Assembly: GCA_014379905.1 (NCBI GenBank)
Contig: JACMKX010000025.1
Location: 1-46,950, forward strand
Direction of reading: 5' to 3'
DNA from: Ferruginibacter sp.
GTDB lineage: Bacteria > Bacteroidota > Bacteroidia > Chitinophagales > Chitinophagaceae
DNA length: 46,950 nucleotides
Translations under genes and position numbers: made by a program
The notes under the pieces: model-generated
Database searches by the model: none
What the model was told of the DNA's origin: nothing
What the model saw: the letters and a program-made list of their open reading frames with translations, nothing else
In this document: in pieces, positions 16,742 through 26,014 of the stretch
How the letters are laid out: each line of letters begins with the position of its first letter
Numbering within the stretch: the stretch's first letter is position 1

Positions 16742-19282
16742 ATGCAACCACAATCTTCAGCCACTTCTTTAGAAACATTTTGGGCTCTTGGCGTAAAGAG
16801 TATATACGCTTCCCTTCAATCGTCGGATAAAGGGTTATCGGATGAAGATGCCAGCGAACGTTTAAAAAATTATGGACCAAATACATTAAAATCATCTTCT
16901 AAAGCTTCGGGGCTGTTGTTGTTTTTGCTGCAGTTTAAAAGTCCGCTTACTTTATTGCTGATTATTGCCGCAGGCTTATCATTGGGGTTAGGCGATAAGA
17001 CAGATGCGATAATAATATTTGTTATCATTTTAGTTAGCAGTGTATTAGGCTTTTGGCAGGAGAAAGGAGCGGCCAATGCAGTGGCAAAGCTTTTACAAAT
17101 GGTGCAAATAAAATGCAGGGTACTGCGTAATAGAAATGAGATGGAAATACCTGTTGAAAAAGTGGTGCCCGGAGATATTGCAATACTTACAGCAGGCGAT
17201 ATTATTCCTGGAGACAGTTTAATTATAGAGTCGCAGGAATTATATGCAGATGAAGCAGCTTTTACTGGTGAAACTTTTCCGGTAGAAAAGAATACCGGTA
17301 TCGTAAAAGCAGATGCCTCACTGGCACAAAGAAGCAATACGCTTTACATGGGCGCTCATGTTATAAGCGGTACTGCAAAAGTGGTGATTGTAAAAACCGG
17401 AAAGCAAACTGAGTTTGGTAAAATATCAAACCGCCTCCTGTCAAAGCCTCCCGAAACTGATTTTGAAAAAGGCATCCGGCATTTTGGTTATATGCTGATG
17501 GAAATAACATTAATACTTGTTGTAATCATCTTTGGTGTAAACGTATTTCTGCATAAACCTGTACTGGATTCATTTTTATTTTCATTGGCACTTGCGGTGG
17601 GTTTAACGCCCCAATTGTTACCTGTAATCATTACCATCAATCTTTCAAAAGGCGCTGCTAACATGGCAAAGTTAAAAGTGATTGTTAAGCGTTTGTCATC
17701 TATTGAAAACTTTGGCAGCATGAATATTTTATGTTCCGACAAAACAGGAACCATTACCGACGGAAAAGTAAATGTAAAAGAAGCCTCAGGTATTGATGGA
17801 AATATTTCTGAAAAAACAATGCAGTACGCATGGCTGAATGCTTCTGTGCAAAAGGGATTTCGCAACCCGATTGATGAAGCTATTTGCAACAGTTACAATG
17901 GAATTAAAACAACAGGAATAGTACAGGCAGAAATTCCTTATGATTTTATCAGGAAAAGGCTTACTGTGCAACTAAAAGTTAAAGATACAATGACTGCAAT
18001 AACAAAAGGCGCCTTTAAAAATATTTTAGAAGTATGCAGCTTTGCTGAAAATAGCAAAGGACAAGTAGTTTCATTAGAATTAATAAGGCCAGGAATAATT
18101 AAACAATATGAGCAATTGAGTAAAAATGGATATAGGACTTTGGGGGTGGCTTACAAAAATACTGATGAAAAAGATTTTGTAAGGCAGGATGAAACTGGTA
18201 TGATTTTTTTAGGTTTTCTTTCTTTGTATGACCCTCCTAAGAAAGAAGCGCAACAAACCATTGAAAATTTAAGGAAGGCCGGTGTTTCTTTAAAGATAAT
18301 CACTGGCGATAATGCACTGGTAGCAAATAGCCTTGCTAAACAGGTTGGCTTAATGGATGCTATAATTATTACCGGAAGTGAAATAAGACAAATGAGTGAG
18401 GCTGCATTTATGCATCAGGCACAAACAGCGCATATTTTTGCTGAGGTAGAACCCAATCAAAAAGAACGGATCATACTTGCATTTAAAAAAGCGGGTAATG
18501 TGGTAGGGTTTATGGGTGATGGTATTAATGATGCACCGGCCTTGCATGCAGCAGATGTTGGCATATCTGTTGACTCAGCAGTTGATGTAGCCAAAGAAGC
18601 TGCCGATATTGTATTACTCGACCAGGATTTGCAGGTATTGGAAGCTGGTATTCTGGAAGGCAGAAAAACTTTTGCCAATACCATGAAGTATATTTTTATG
18701 GCCACCAGCGCCAATTTTGGGAATATGTTTAGTATGGCGGGTGCTTCTTTGTTCTTACCTTTTTTGCCCTTGCTTCCCAAACAAATTTTAATGACCAACC
18801 TGTTAACTGATTTTCCGGAAATGGCCATTGCCAGCGACAGGGTTGATGATATAAGTGTTGCTACTCCACACAAATGGGATATCGGGTTTATCAAAAAATT
18901 TATGATTGTATTTGGCCTTATCAGTTCTGTATTTGATTATCTAACTTTTGGGGTACTGATCTATTTTTTAAAGGCCGATGAACATTTATTTCAAACCGGT
19001 TGGTTTTTAGAATCAGTAATTTCTGCCACATTAATAGTGCTGGTGGTAAGAACAAGGCTCTCCTTTGTTAAAAGCCTACCGGGTAGGTATTTAACCATAG
19101 CCACATTATTCGTAGTTTTATTTGTATTGATAATGCCTTTTACTCCCTTTTCAACACTATTCAACTTTGTAAAACTTCCGGCTCCATTTTATGGATGGAT
19201 GGCATTAATTGTAACTGGCTACATTGTATCTGCTGAGTTGGCTAAGAAATGGTTTTATAGAAAAAGAACAACACAATCGTAG
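16742..19282 (+). CDS. mgtA: Magnesium-translocating P-type ATPase (MgtA-like)
   Basis: An 846-aa P-type ATPase with an N-terminal cation-ATPase domain and the TGET actuator motif (175-178). The TM4 segment is VGLTPQLLPVIITINLSKGA, the form seen in Mg2+ importers. The phosphorylated Asp333 is in SDKTGT, and the hinge is FMGDGINDAPALHAADVGISV. P3B-type pumps import Mg2+ driven by ATP. It is slightly shorter than enterobacterial MgtA (about 898 aa), mainly at the N-terminus. The two-component system 107 nt downstream could be its regulator, but there is no direct evidence of that here. Confidence 0.88.
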   Translation: MQPQSSATSLETFWALGVKSIYASLQSSDKGLSDEDASERLKNYGPNTLKSSSKASGLLLFLLQFKSPLTLLLIIAAGLSLGLGDKTDAIIIFVIILVSSVLGFWQEKGAANAVAKLLQMVQIKCRVLRNRNEMEIPVEKVVPGDIAILTAGDIIPGDSLIIESQELYADEAAFTGETFPVEKNTGIVKADASLAQRSNTLYMGAHVISGTAKVVIVKTGKQTEFGKISNRLLSKPPETDFEKGIRHFGYMLMEITLILVVIIFGVNVFLHKPVLDSFLFSLALAVGLTPQLLPVIITINLSKGAANMAKLKVIVKRLSSIENFGSMNILCSDKTGTITDGKVNVKEASGIDGNISEKTMQYAWLNASVQKGFRNPIDEAICNSYNGIKTTGIVQAEIPYDFIRKRLTVQLKVKDTMTAITKGAFKNILEVCSFAENSKGQVVSLELIRPGIIKQYEQLSKNGYRTLGVAYKNTDEKDFVRQDETGMIFLGFLSLYDPPKKEAQQTIENLRKAGVSLKIITGDNALVANSLAKQVGLMDAIIITGSEIRQMSEAAFMHQAQTAHIFAEVEPNQKERIILAFKKAGNVVGFMGDGINDAPALHAADVGISVDSAVDVAKEAADIVLLDQDLQVLEAGILEGRKTFANTMKYIFMATSANFGNMFSMAGASLFLPFLPLLPKQILMTNLLTDFPEMAIASDRVDDISVATPHKWDIGFIKKFMIVFGLISSVFDYLTFGVLIYFLKADEHLFQTGWFLESVISATLIVLVVRTRLSFVKSLPGRYLTIATLFVVLFVLIMPFTPFSTLFNFVKLPAPFYGWMALIVTGYIVSAELAKKWFYRKRTTQS

Positions 19283-19388
19283 AAAATGACCTTTAATAAC
19301 TATTGTAACAATTGGCTATTATTCTCTAAAAAACTTTTAGTTCAGAATCTATTCAGAATTTGTACATTATTTTATCAAAAGTAATACG

Positions 19389-20063
19389 ATGAAGCTTTTA
19401 ATTGTAGAAGATGAAATACAACTATCGAAAAGCATGGCTACCTACCTGCTAAGGCAGGGTTATACCTGCGACATTGCCTACGATTATAAAGAAGGTTTGG
19501 ACAAAATGGATAGTTTTGAATACGACTGTATTTTATTAGACATTTCACTACCCGGTGGAAGTGGCTTGCAGTTGTTGAAAAATTTAAAAGCAGATAATAA
19601 ACTGGAAGGTGTAATCATCATTTCTGCAAAAGATGCTATTGATGAAAAAATTGAAGGGCTGAACCTGGGTGCTGATGATTATATGCCCAAGCCATTTCAT
19701 TTATCTGAATTAAACGCCAGGGTTGCTGCGGTTATAAGAAGAAAAAAATTCCAGGGTAGCAGTGTGCTTGTATTTAACGAACTTACCATTGACCTGCTGG
19801 CAAAAACGGTATTAGTTAACAATAAACCCGTGGATATTTCAAAAAAGGAATACGACTTACTGCTGTACCTTGTTTCCAGCAAAAACAGGGTAATTTCAAA
19901 GAATGCGATTGCAGAGAATATATCAGGGGACGGCGTTGACTTGTACGATAATTTTGATTTTATCTATGCACACATAAAAAATTTAAAAAGAAAATTAACC
20001 GCTGCCGGATGCGATGATTATATAAAGTCTGTTTACGGCATGGGGTATAAGTTCACCATTTGA
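19389..20063 (+). CDS. OmpR family response regulator
   Basis: A 224-aa protein with a receiver domain (1-120): acidic pocket VEDE, phosphoacceptor Asp51 in DCILLDISLP and the conserved Lys in MPKPFHLSEL. A winged-helix DNA-binding domain follows (about 130-224: LTIDLLAKTVLVNNKPVDISKKEYDLLLYL...SVYGMGYKF). It is coupled to the histidine kinase by a TGATG overlap. It probably controls nearby envelope or transport genes, and is a candidate reader of the repeated upstream motif, though nothing in the sequence proves that. Confidence 0.93.
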   Translation: MKLLIVEDEIQLSKSMATYLLRQGYTCDIAYDYKEGLDKMDSFEYDCILLDISLPGGSGLQLLKNLKADNKLEGVIIISAKDAIDEKIEGLNLGADDYMPKPFHLSELNARVAAVIRRKKFQGSSVLVFNELTIDLLAKTVLVNNKPVDISKKEYDLLLYLVSSKNRVISKNAIAENISGDGVDLYDNFDFIYAHIKNLKRKLTAAGCDDYIKSVYGMGYKFTI

Positions 20064-21334
20064 TGAAACTGTTACAAAAAACAATCCGCAATTATTTTAT
20101 CTACTCCGTATTTATTTTACTGGTGGCCATACCGCTGTTTTATTTTTCCATACAGCGTATTGTAAGGGAAGACGTGGATGATGATTTGCTGGCTACCAAA
20201 GAAATGCTGCGGCCTAAAATATCCAATGCTCTACTAAACAATGCTATTGACCAGCTTCATTTTGTTGATCAGAATATTTCCATATCCATTTCTACTTATA
20301 CCAGGGAATTCGATTCTTTATTAACAGTTGAGATATACGATAGTGTTGCAAAGGAAATTGCTCCACACAGGGTGCTGACATCTCATTTTACAGTAAATGG
20401 AAAGCCCTGTTTTCTGAAGGTTAAAACTTCTTTAGTGGATAACGATGAATTAATTAAAAGTATTGCAACTGTAGAGGTAATTTTGCTCCTGCTGCTTTTG
20501 GCGGGCTTATTTATCATAAACCGTAACCTTTCAAAAAGAATCTGGAAACCTTTTTACGCAACACTTGGCAAACTGCGGAAGTATAAAGTGGAAAAACATG
20601 AACCATTAGCGTTGTCCAAATCATCGGTAAGTGAATTTAATGATTTAAATACGTCGCTGGAAGAATTAACAGACCGTACCCATAACTCTTATTTAAGCCA
20701 GAAAGAATTTACAGAAAATGCCTCGCATGAAATGCAATCACCACTGGCAGTTTTTCAAAGCAAGCTGGAACTGCTGATGCAAACTGCCCCGCTGAATGAA
20801 GAACAGGCACAGTTAATGGGAGACCTTGCCGATGCCAGCCAGCGCATGACAAGGCTTAACAAGAGTTTGGTGCTGCTTACAAAAATTGATAATAACCAGT
20901 TTGCTGAAACAGAAAACATATCAGTAAACAAAGTGCTGCAAATTTTTATACAGCAGTACCAGCCGCAGCTATATGAAAAGCAAATTAGAATTACAAAAGC
21001 ATTTCAAACTGAAATTAGTTCGACTGCCAACAAAGCATTGATTGAAATATTAATCGGCAACCTGCTGGGCAATGCTATTAGGCATAATTATATTAATGGT
21101 TCAATAGATCTTTTTATTAAACAAAATACACTCATCATTCAAAATACTGGTAAGGCTGTTGCACTTGATGGCCAGAAAATATTTCAACGCTTTCAAAAAG
21201 ACAGTACAGACAGTAACAGCACCGGTCTTGGACTTGAAATAGTAAAAAAAATCTGCGCTATTTACAATTGCATAATCTCTTATCACTTCGCCGATAACCT
21301 CCATTGCTTTACTGTTCAGTTTAACAATTTGTAA
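20063..21334 (+). CDS. Sensor histidine kinase
   Basis: A 423-aa membrane sensor with TM1 (about 13-33), a small periplasmic domain of about 100 residues and TM2 (about 136-155). The HisKA domain has phospho-His in ENASHEMQSPLAVFQSKLELL. The HATPase domain follows, with N-box EILIGNLLGNAIRHN, a GKAV loop and the G-box NSTGLGLEIVKKI. The ATG at 20063 shares one base with the regulator's TGA; an upstream TTG at 20060 is possible but less likely. The F-box-like ENASHE(M) variant is usual for Bacteroidota kinases of this type. The stimulus is unknown. Confidence 0.92.
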   Translation: MKLLQKTIRNYFIYSVFILLVAIPLFYFSIQRIVREDVDDDLLATKEMLRPKISNALLNNAIDQLHFVDQNISISISTYTREFDSLLTVEIYDSVAKEIAPHRVLTSHFTVNGKPCFLKVKTSLVDNDELIKSIATVEVILLLLLLAGLFIINRNLSKRIWKPFYATLGKLRKYKVEKHEPLALSKSSVSEFNDLNTSLEELTDRTHNSYLSQKEFTENASHEMQSPLAVFQSKLELLMQTAPLNEEQAQLMGDLADASQRMTRLNKSLVLLTKIDNNQFAETENISVNKVLQIFIQQYQPQLYEKQIRITKAFQTEISSTANKALIEILIGNLLGNAIRHNYINGSIDLFIKQNTLIIQNTGKAVALDGQKIFQRFQKDSTDSNSTGLGLEIVKKICAIYNCIISYHFADNLHCFTVQFNNL

Positions 21335-21549
21335 ACTCCATTTTTCAGTTTCCTTTCAGAATTCAAGAGAAATTTTGCTGTATCAGTCAATACAGCAATA
21401 GCAGTTTATACAACAAATGATAATTTAATAATAGTTGCAGGAATAATTGAAGGGTATAAAAACTGTGTTGCATCCCAATCATCATTGCAATAACTAACGC
21501 ATTATCAGGAAAAGTTCAAGCCCCAATTGTATAAGATAAAAACTAAACC

Positions 21550-21855
21550 ATGAGTAGTAACAGGGAAAAAATATTTTGTGCAGATACCGCAACCGGGATT
21601 TTACTGGAGGCAGTAGCTGCAAAAGCAAAATTGTATAGTAAAGACACAACAGTAACACCGGAAACGCTGCTAAAAGAGGATGCTGATTTGACGGTGTTTG
21701 ATTTAGGAGATTTACTGCTTGACCTGTTTAACAAAACACACTGGATTAGCGGTCATGAAAAACAGATTCCATGGTTTGCCAAAAACGATTGTTCGGTTAA
21801 AGAATTGGTGAGGCATATGGAGTATATACTATCTAATTATCCTGAAGCTAATTAG
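21550..21855 (+). CDS. Small protein of unknown function, first of three related genes
   Basis: A 101-aa acidic, helical, soluble protein. It shares a layout with the next two genes: an N-terminal helix (GILLEAVAAKAKLYSKD), a TxxTPETLLKEDADL-type turn, a helix LTVFDLGDLLLDLFNKT and a final segment DCSVKELVRHMEYILSNYP. The helix order and the 'DLGxLL' position faintly recall acyl-carrier-protein folds, but the phosphopantetheine Ser of DSL is absent. I do not recognise a named family. It lies between the sensor kinase and HtrA and is likely co-transcribed with its two relatives. Confidence 0.65.
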   Translation: MSSNREKIFCADTATGILLEAVAAKAKLYSKDTTVTPETLLKEDADLTVFDLGDLLLDLFNKTHWISGHEKQIPWFAKNDCSVKELVRHMEYILSNYPEAN

Positions 21856-21944
21856 ATAGTAATGATCCGCTGTCGATTTTTTAATCTATTTCTACGAACC
21901 CCATTTTACTCCTCATAATAATTGAACACTAACCTCGTAATAAA

Positions 21945-22241
21945 ATGAGCGACAAAGAATTTTTAAACCAGGTAGTAACAGAGTTGTTGCTGCATGCAAT
22001 TACGTTCCGGGTAAGGCAAATAAACCCGGATGCTGTAGTAACAGTTCAGTCAAATTTAAAAGCAGATGCTGCAATTGAACCGGTAATACTTGGTGAACTG
22101 CTGGCTCAATCGTTCCAGATGCCAAAAACATCAATGGCTTATGAAAGGCTCACTACATGGTATAATGATAGTGACTGTACCATAAATGAATTTGCAGCCA
22201 AAATTGTTTATGCAAGAAGGCACTATCCTGATAAGAAATAA
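21945..22241 (+). CDS. Small protein of unknown function, second of three related genes
   Basis: A 98-aa relative of the preceding gene. It repeats the helix, then a V-x-V-Q-S-N-L-K-x-D-A turn, then VILGELLAQSF (aligning with DLGDLLLDLF), then WYNDSDCTINEFAAKIVYARRHYP (aligning with WFAKNDCSVKELVRHMEYILSNYP). The conserved W-[FY]-x-x-[DN]-C-[ST]-[IV] and terminal YP are the strongest paralogy marks. Like its neighbour it has no signal peptide. It may be a degenerate ACP-like or interaction module; function unknown. Confidence 0.6.
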   Translation: MSDKEFLNQVVTELLLHAITFRVRQINPDAVVTVQSNLKADAAIEPVILGELLAQSFQMPKTSMAYERLTTWYNDSDCTINEFAAKIVYARRHYPDKK

Positions 22242-22252
22242 TTTAATCAACC

Positions 22253-22459
22253 ATGCATAACAATTCATTCTTACAAAACCTTCCGCTGTACAATAATGGA
22301 GAAGCCATTGTTTATAATGCTGTGCTGAAGGCAGCTCAAATGCAGGTAACAAACAAGAGTACTACCGTAATTACACCGGATACAAAAATGTTTACCGAGG
22401 CAGGCTTGACGATGAAAGAAATTGCCAGTATAATATTTTATGCCGTACCAAATTATTAA
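22253..22459 (+). CDS. Small protein of unknown function, shortened third relative
   Basis: A 68-aa frame beginning 12 nt after the previous gene. It shows the TNKSTTVITPDTKMFTEAGLTMKEIASIIFYAVPNY pattern, which resembles the N-helix, turn and final helix of the two paralogues with the central helix missing. It may be a real shortened version or a deletion remnant. Close packing suggests the same transcript. Confidence 0.45.
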   Translation: MHNNSFLQNLPLYNNGEAIVYNAVLKAAQMQVTNKSTTVITPDTKMFTEAGLTMKEIASIIFYAVPNY

Positions 22460-22482
22460 TTCCTTTTTCCTATTCCATTTTA

Positions 22483-22566
22483 ATGGAGCAAAAAAAGGAA
22501 GCTACTATCAGGGATTTGGCACATAGTGTTTGGGAAGGGATGCTGAAAGCTATTCAAAATAACTAA
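22483..22566 (+). CDS. Possible 27-aa ORF, end of the small-protein cluster
   Basis: An ATG-started frame (MEQKKEATIRDLAHSVWEGM, then LKAIQNN) 23 nt after the third small gene. The segment ATIRDLAHSVWEGML resembles the C-terminal helix of the neighbouring proteins (CSVKELVRHMEYIL). It may be a fragment of a fourth copy rather than a functional gene. The remaining gap to HtrA (22567-22761) holds only another short open frame (22595-22702, 35 codons) that I do not trust. Confidence 0.25.
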   Translation: MEQKKEATIRDLAHSVWEGMLKAIQNN

Positions 22567-22761
22567 GGTGGAAAGCCATGAAACCGTAACAGTGATGAGA
22601 ATAAAACGTGTAAGCGTTAAAGAAGATGTAAAGCGTATGGTTTCTGCCCCGGTTGTTATGCCAGGGCTGTTTTTTTCAGAATGTATTCAGTTTTGTAATT
22701 AAACCTTTATAAAAGAAAATAAAAAACATTATTACAACTAAAATTAAAAAAGAAAAATTCC

Positions 22762-24264
22762 ATGAAAAGTAAATTTAAAATAGTTGCTCTTGCCTTTGGT
22801 GCTGTTGCCATTGTTGGCGGCTACGCGTTGTATGCCAACGCCAATAAAAACTACAACAGTGTTTTGCAAACAGAAAATGTTCCGCTGGTAAAAGCTTCTT
22901 ATACAGAAACGGCTACGCCACCTGTCGATTTTGAAAAAGCAGCTACATCAGCAGTGCCTGCTGTAGTACATATAAAAACAACTACCAGGTTTAAACAAAC
23001 AGCTGGTAAACACCAGCAACAACAAAATCCTTTTGGCGATATGTTTGGTGACAACGATATGTTTAAAAAATTCTTTGGTGATGGAAGCGGTTCTTTTCAG
23101 CAGCCAGAACAAAAGGCTTCCGGTTCAGGAGTTGTTATCAGTACCGATGGTTATATAGTTACTAACAACCACGTTGTGGACGGTGCAACTGATGTATCCG
23201 TTACGCTGAATGACCGTAAAACATATAAAGCAAAAGTGATTGGCACCGATGCCAATACTGACCTTGCTTTAATTAAAATTGATGCAAAGAATTTAACCGT
23301 AATGCCATTGGGCAATTCAGATGATGTGCATTTGGGACAATGGGTACTGGCTATCGGTTATCCGCTTAATCTGGATGTTACCGTAACACAAGGTATTGTT
23401 AGTGCCAAGAGCCGTAATATTGGTATCAACCGCCAGGGGGCAGCTCCTGTAGAAGCTTTTATACAAACTGATGCGGCAGTTAATCCCGGCAGTAGCGGCG
23501 GTGCATTGGTAAATACCAATGGTGAGTTAATTGGTATCAATGCTGCCATTGCATCGCCTACCGGTTCTTATGCTGGTTACGCTTATTCTATTCCATCAAA
23601 CCTGATGAAAAAAATAATTGGCGATATTATGAAGTTTGGCTCTGTGCAGAGAGGTTATCTCGGCATCAGCATGGCTCCATCAAATCTGGATGATGCAAAG
23701 AAAAAAGAACTGGGCATTAACGATGAAATTGACGGCGTATGGATTATGGAAACAGACCCAACCGGCGCAGCAGCAGAAGCCGGTATTAAAAAGGGCGATG
23801 CGGTTACAAAAATAAATGATGTAACGGTAAAGAGTAGCTCAGAACTGGCAGTACAAATTGCCACACAAAAACCCGGCGATAAAATTACAGTAACAGTACT
23901 GAGGGGCAAAGAAGAAAAAATATTTAATGTGGTGTTGAAAAGCAAGATGGGCACATTTGCCAGCCAGAAAGCTGCGGTAATAGAAGCCCTGGGTGCAGAG
24001 TTTGCCACATTGAATAAAGAGGATGCTACTAAGCTGGGTATTACCGGCGGTGTGCAGGTAACCAATATTAGCGATGGTATTATTCGCAACCAAACCAATA
24101 TGCGCCAGGGATTTGTTATTACTAAAGTTGGCGATACACCTGTGAAAACAGTTGATGAATTAAAAGATGTAATCAACAATCAAGGAAGCAATTTTCAAAT
24201 TCGAGGCGTGTATCCTGACAGCAAAGAAGTGTATTACTATGGTATAAACGATTTTAAAAAATAA
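22762..24264 (+). CDS. HtrA/DegP-family periplasmic serine protease (Do)
   Basis: A 500-aa protein with an N-terminal signal anchor (about 5-25) and a trypsin-like domain with His137 (TNNHVV), Asp167 (NTDLALI) and Ser245 (NPGSSGG). Two PDZ domains follow (about 285-385 and 400-495; the first has GYLGISM and GDAVTKINDV). A Gln/Gly/Phe-rich LA-loop (about 83-116) lies before the protease core, as usual in DegP-like enzymes. HtrA degrades or refolds misfolded envelope proteins, consistent with the envelope-stress character of the surrounding genes. A perfect terminator follows at 24352-24378. Confidence 0.94.
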   Translation: MKSKFKIVALAFGAVAIVGGYALYANANKNYNSVLQTENVPLVKASYTETATPPVDFEKAATSAVPAVVHIKTTTRFKQTAGKHQQQQNPFGDMFGDNDMFKKFFGDGSGSFQQPEQKASGSGVVISTDGYIVTNNHVVDGATDVSVTLNDRKTYKAKVIGTDANTDLALIKIDAKNLTVMPLGNSDDVHLGQWVLAIGYPLNLDVTVTQGIVSAKSRNIGINRQGAAPVEAFIQTDAAVNPGSSGGALVNTNGELIGINAAIASPTGSYAGYAYSIPSNLMKKIIGDIMKFGSVQRGYLGISMAPSNLDDAKKKELGINDEIDGVWIMETDPTGAAAEAGIKKGDAVTKINDVTVKSSSELAVQIATQKPGDKITVTVLRGKEEKIFNVVLKSKMGTFASQKAAVIEALGAEFATLNKEDATKLGITGGVQVTNISDGIIRNQTNMRQGFVITKVGDTPVKTVDELKDVINNQGSNFQIRGVYPDSKEVYYYGINDFKK

Positions 24265-24275
24265 AAGGAGGTACT

Positions 24276-24329
24276 ATGCTATTCAAATCGGGCAGGCACC
24301 TGAAACAAATTAAAGTAGTTTTTTCATAA
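24276..24329 (+). CDS. Possible 17-aa leader-type ORF with a strong Shine-Dalgarno
   Basis: Eleven bases after the HtrA stop there is AAAGGAGGTACTATG, an unusually good ribosome-binding site for this phylum, opening a 17-codon frame (MLFKSGRHLKQIKVVFS). It is followed by a GTAGTT/AACTAC mini-hairpin and the HtrA terminator. It could be a tiny co-transcribed peptide or simply chance; I cannot decide. Confidence 0.2.
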   Translation: MLFKSGRHLKQIKVVFS

Positions 24330-24351
24330 CTACGGTTTGGTTTTCATGGCT

Positions 24352-24378
24352 GGGGTGTGCATAGGCACACCCCTTTTT
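24352..24378 (+). terminator. Rho-independent terminator after HtrA
   Basis: A perfect 9-bp stem (GGGGTGTGC pairing with GCACACCCC) with a 4-nt ATAG loop is followed by five T. It ends the HtrA transcript. The stretch 24379-24730 beyond it holds no gene that I can support; a 36-codon open frame at 24586-24696 (MLRGDNLIIFHAMSVYTSLF at its start) is unrecognised and may be a remnant. Confidence 0.88.
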
Positions 24379-24730
24379 ATTGCGATAAAATAGTATTGGA
24401 GTCTGCATATATTAATCGTTTGGTAAATTAGTAAGGGTAAAATCGTTCTGCCGCATATCTGACCTGGCTTACATGTAAATATTTTAGCCCCTGCTTGCTG
24501 TCCTTTTTTCCTACCCTTTCCAAAATATCGGGTTAATCAGAGAAAATAAATAGGTTCGTTGAGATATGTACTACCGCAAGGGCCTATGCTGCGTGGCGAC
24601 AACTTAATCATATTTCATGCCATGTCCGTCTATACCTCATTGTTTAAAGCCCTGCCGGTGAAGTATTTACCGGATGCTATAATTAAAAAAGATTAAAACA
24701 CAGGGATTGTTTTTCCAATAAAGGTTATAT

Positions 24731-24763
24731 AAAAAAGAGGATGTCTTATTAGGGACATCTTCT
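24731..24763 (-). terminator. Rho-independent terminator for the porin transcript
   Basis: On the minus strand a 10-bp stem (24736-24745 with 24754-24763, one G-T wobble; core GATGTC/GACATC) with an 8-nt loop is followed by a run of T (AAAAAA on the plus strand, 24731-24736). It lies about 50 nt after the end of the porin gene. Confidence 0.75.
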
Positions 24764-24809
24764 TACTCTTTAAACCCAATGCTTTTTTTAATTTTAGTAT
24801 TGTAACAAT

Positions 24810-25976
24810 TTAAAAGTTATAGACAAACGTCCCTTGAAGCCTGTTTGCATTTCCTGTTTCGCCGTTAATATTTTGCCTGTTGCCGTATTGGTACTCCAGC
24901 CCAAATGCGAGTGGCTTAACCGGGGTATAAAACAGGTTGGCCGTGGCATACACGCCAGAGTGAAAGCCTGTGCTGCCCAGCAATGCCTTGTCATTTGCCC
25001 CAATAGCACCAGCAATTGCGGAAGAATTAAATTTATCGGACCAGTAATGCTGATAGGCAATATATCCGGCAAAAATTTTAATGTCATCTGGCATATGGGT
25101 TTTGGGATTTATGGCAGCATCAAGCCCCATTCCGGTTGTGCCGAGCAGGTAGCGGGCAATGCCGTTTCCTGTTACCATTTCAAACTTTACATTGTCTTTG
25201 CCTTTTCCTGCGGGCAGGGCGAGCTTTCCAATGGCCATTGCACCCCAGCCATACAGGTTGGCGGTAGTTACCGTATTTTGTGTTGAATCGATGTTCTTAT
25301 ACTTTAATTGCCTGCCTAAAAGGCCAAGCTTTAAAAAAGATTTTCGGTTGTTCCAATATGCTTTGTAAGCGGTTACCAGGTCTGGCAGGTTTTGCTTTTT
25401 TACAGTAATATTTTCTTTGGTGGTTAGTTCTTCAGTGGGGTCTTCCAGGGCTACAAACCAGGTATGGTTTTTACCTGAAAAATCGTATCGTATAAGGGGT
25501 ACCCTGCTAAAGGTAGAGCCAGCCGGCCCCTGGTAATCTACTGTTTGCGGGCGGCCATCAAAGTCGTAAAATGTACTCCATGTTTGTCCTGCTGTTAAAC
25601 CTTTCCATTGTAAATAAGCATGTCGTATGCGGGCCAGTCCATTGGGCTGGTCTGCCGTATTATGGAAATCCATTTCCAGTACCCCTTTGATGGATCCTAT
25701 AGGAGTTTGCTGTGTCAATATTAGCCCAAGCCGGGTTTGTTTGGCGCTCATAAAAAAAGCCGGTTCCGTAACCTGGGGATGAACCGGGATATCCCCCGGC
25801 TTAAACACATCGCTTTTAGCAAGATTTTGAAAATCATAGGTTGCATCAAGTGTTATAAACCCATATAATTTTACTTGTGGAAGGGAGCTGTCTTTCTTTA
25901 AGTCAAAAGACTGTGCACGTGCTGATTGCAATGCAAAAAATAGCGGGCAAAATGCCAGTATAAAAAAATGTTTCAT
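24810..25976 (-). CDS. DcaP-like trimeric outer-membrane porin
   Basis: A 388-aa protein with a signal peptide (about 1-21, ...LQSARAQ) and a 16-strand-porin-like body. Diagnostic segments are VKLYGFITLDATYDFQ near the N-terminus, QTRLGLILTQQTPIGSIKGVLEMDF and RIRHAYLQWKGLTAGQTWSTFYD. It ends in the aromatic LQGTFVYNF expected for an outer-membrane barrel. The pattern matches the DcaP family, which takes up small, often negatively charged, organic molecules. It lies 38 nt downstream of the carbonic anhydrase gene on the same strand, so the two are probably one transcript. Confidence 0.85.
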   Translation of the reverse strand: MKHFFILAFCPLFFALQSARAQSFDLKKDSSLPQVKLYGFITLDATYDFQNLAKSDVFKPGDIPVHPQVTEPAFFMSAKQTRLGLILTQQTPIGSIKGVLEMDFHNTADQPNGLARIRHAYLQWKGLTAGQTWSTFYDFDGRPQTVDYQGPAGSTFSRVPLIRYDFSGKNHTWFVALEDPTEELTTKENITVKKQNLPDLVTAYKAYWNNRKSFLKLGLLGRQLKYKNIDSTQNTVTTANLYGWGAMAIGKLALPAGKGKDNVKFEMVTGNGIARYLLGTTGMGLDAAINPKTHMPDDIKIFAGYIAYQHYWSDKFNSSAIAGAIGANDKALLGSTGFHSGVYATANLFYTPVKPLAFGLEYQYGNRQNINGETGNANRLQGTFVYNF

Positions 25977-26014
25977 TGTTAGAAATTTAGTGTTAATTAT
26001 TTTCGGGTTTGGTG

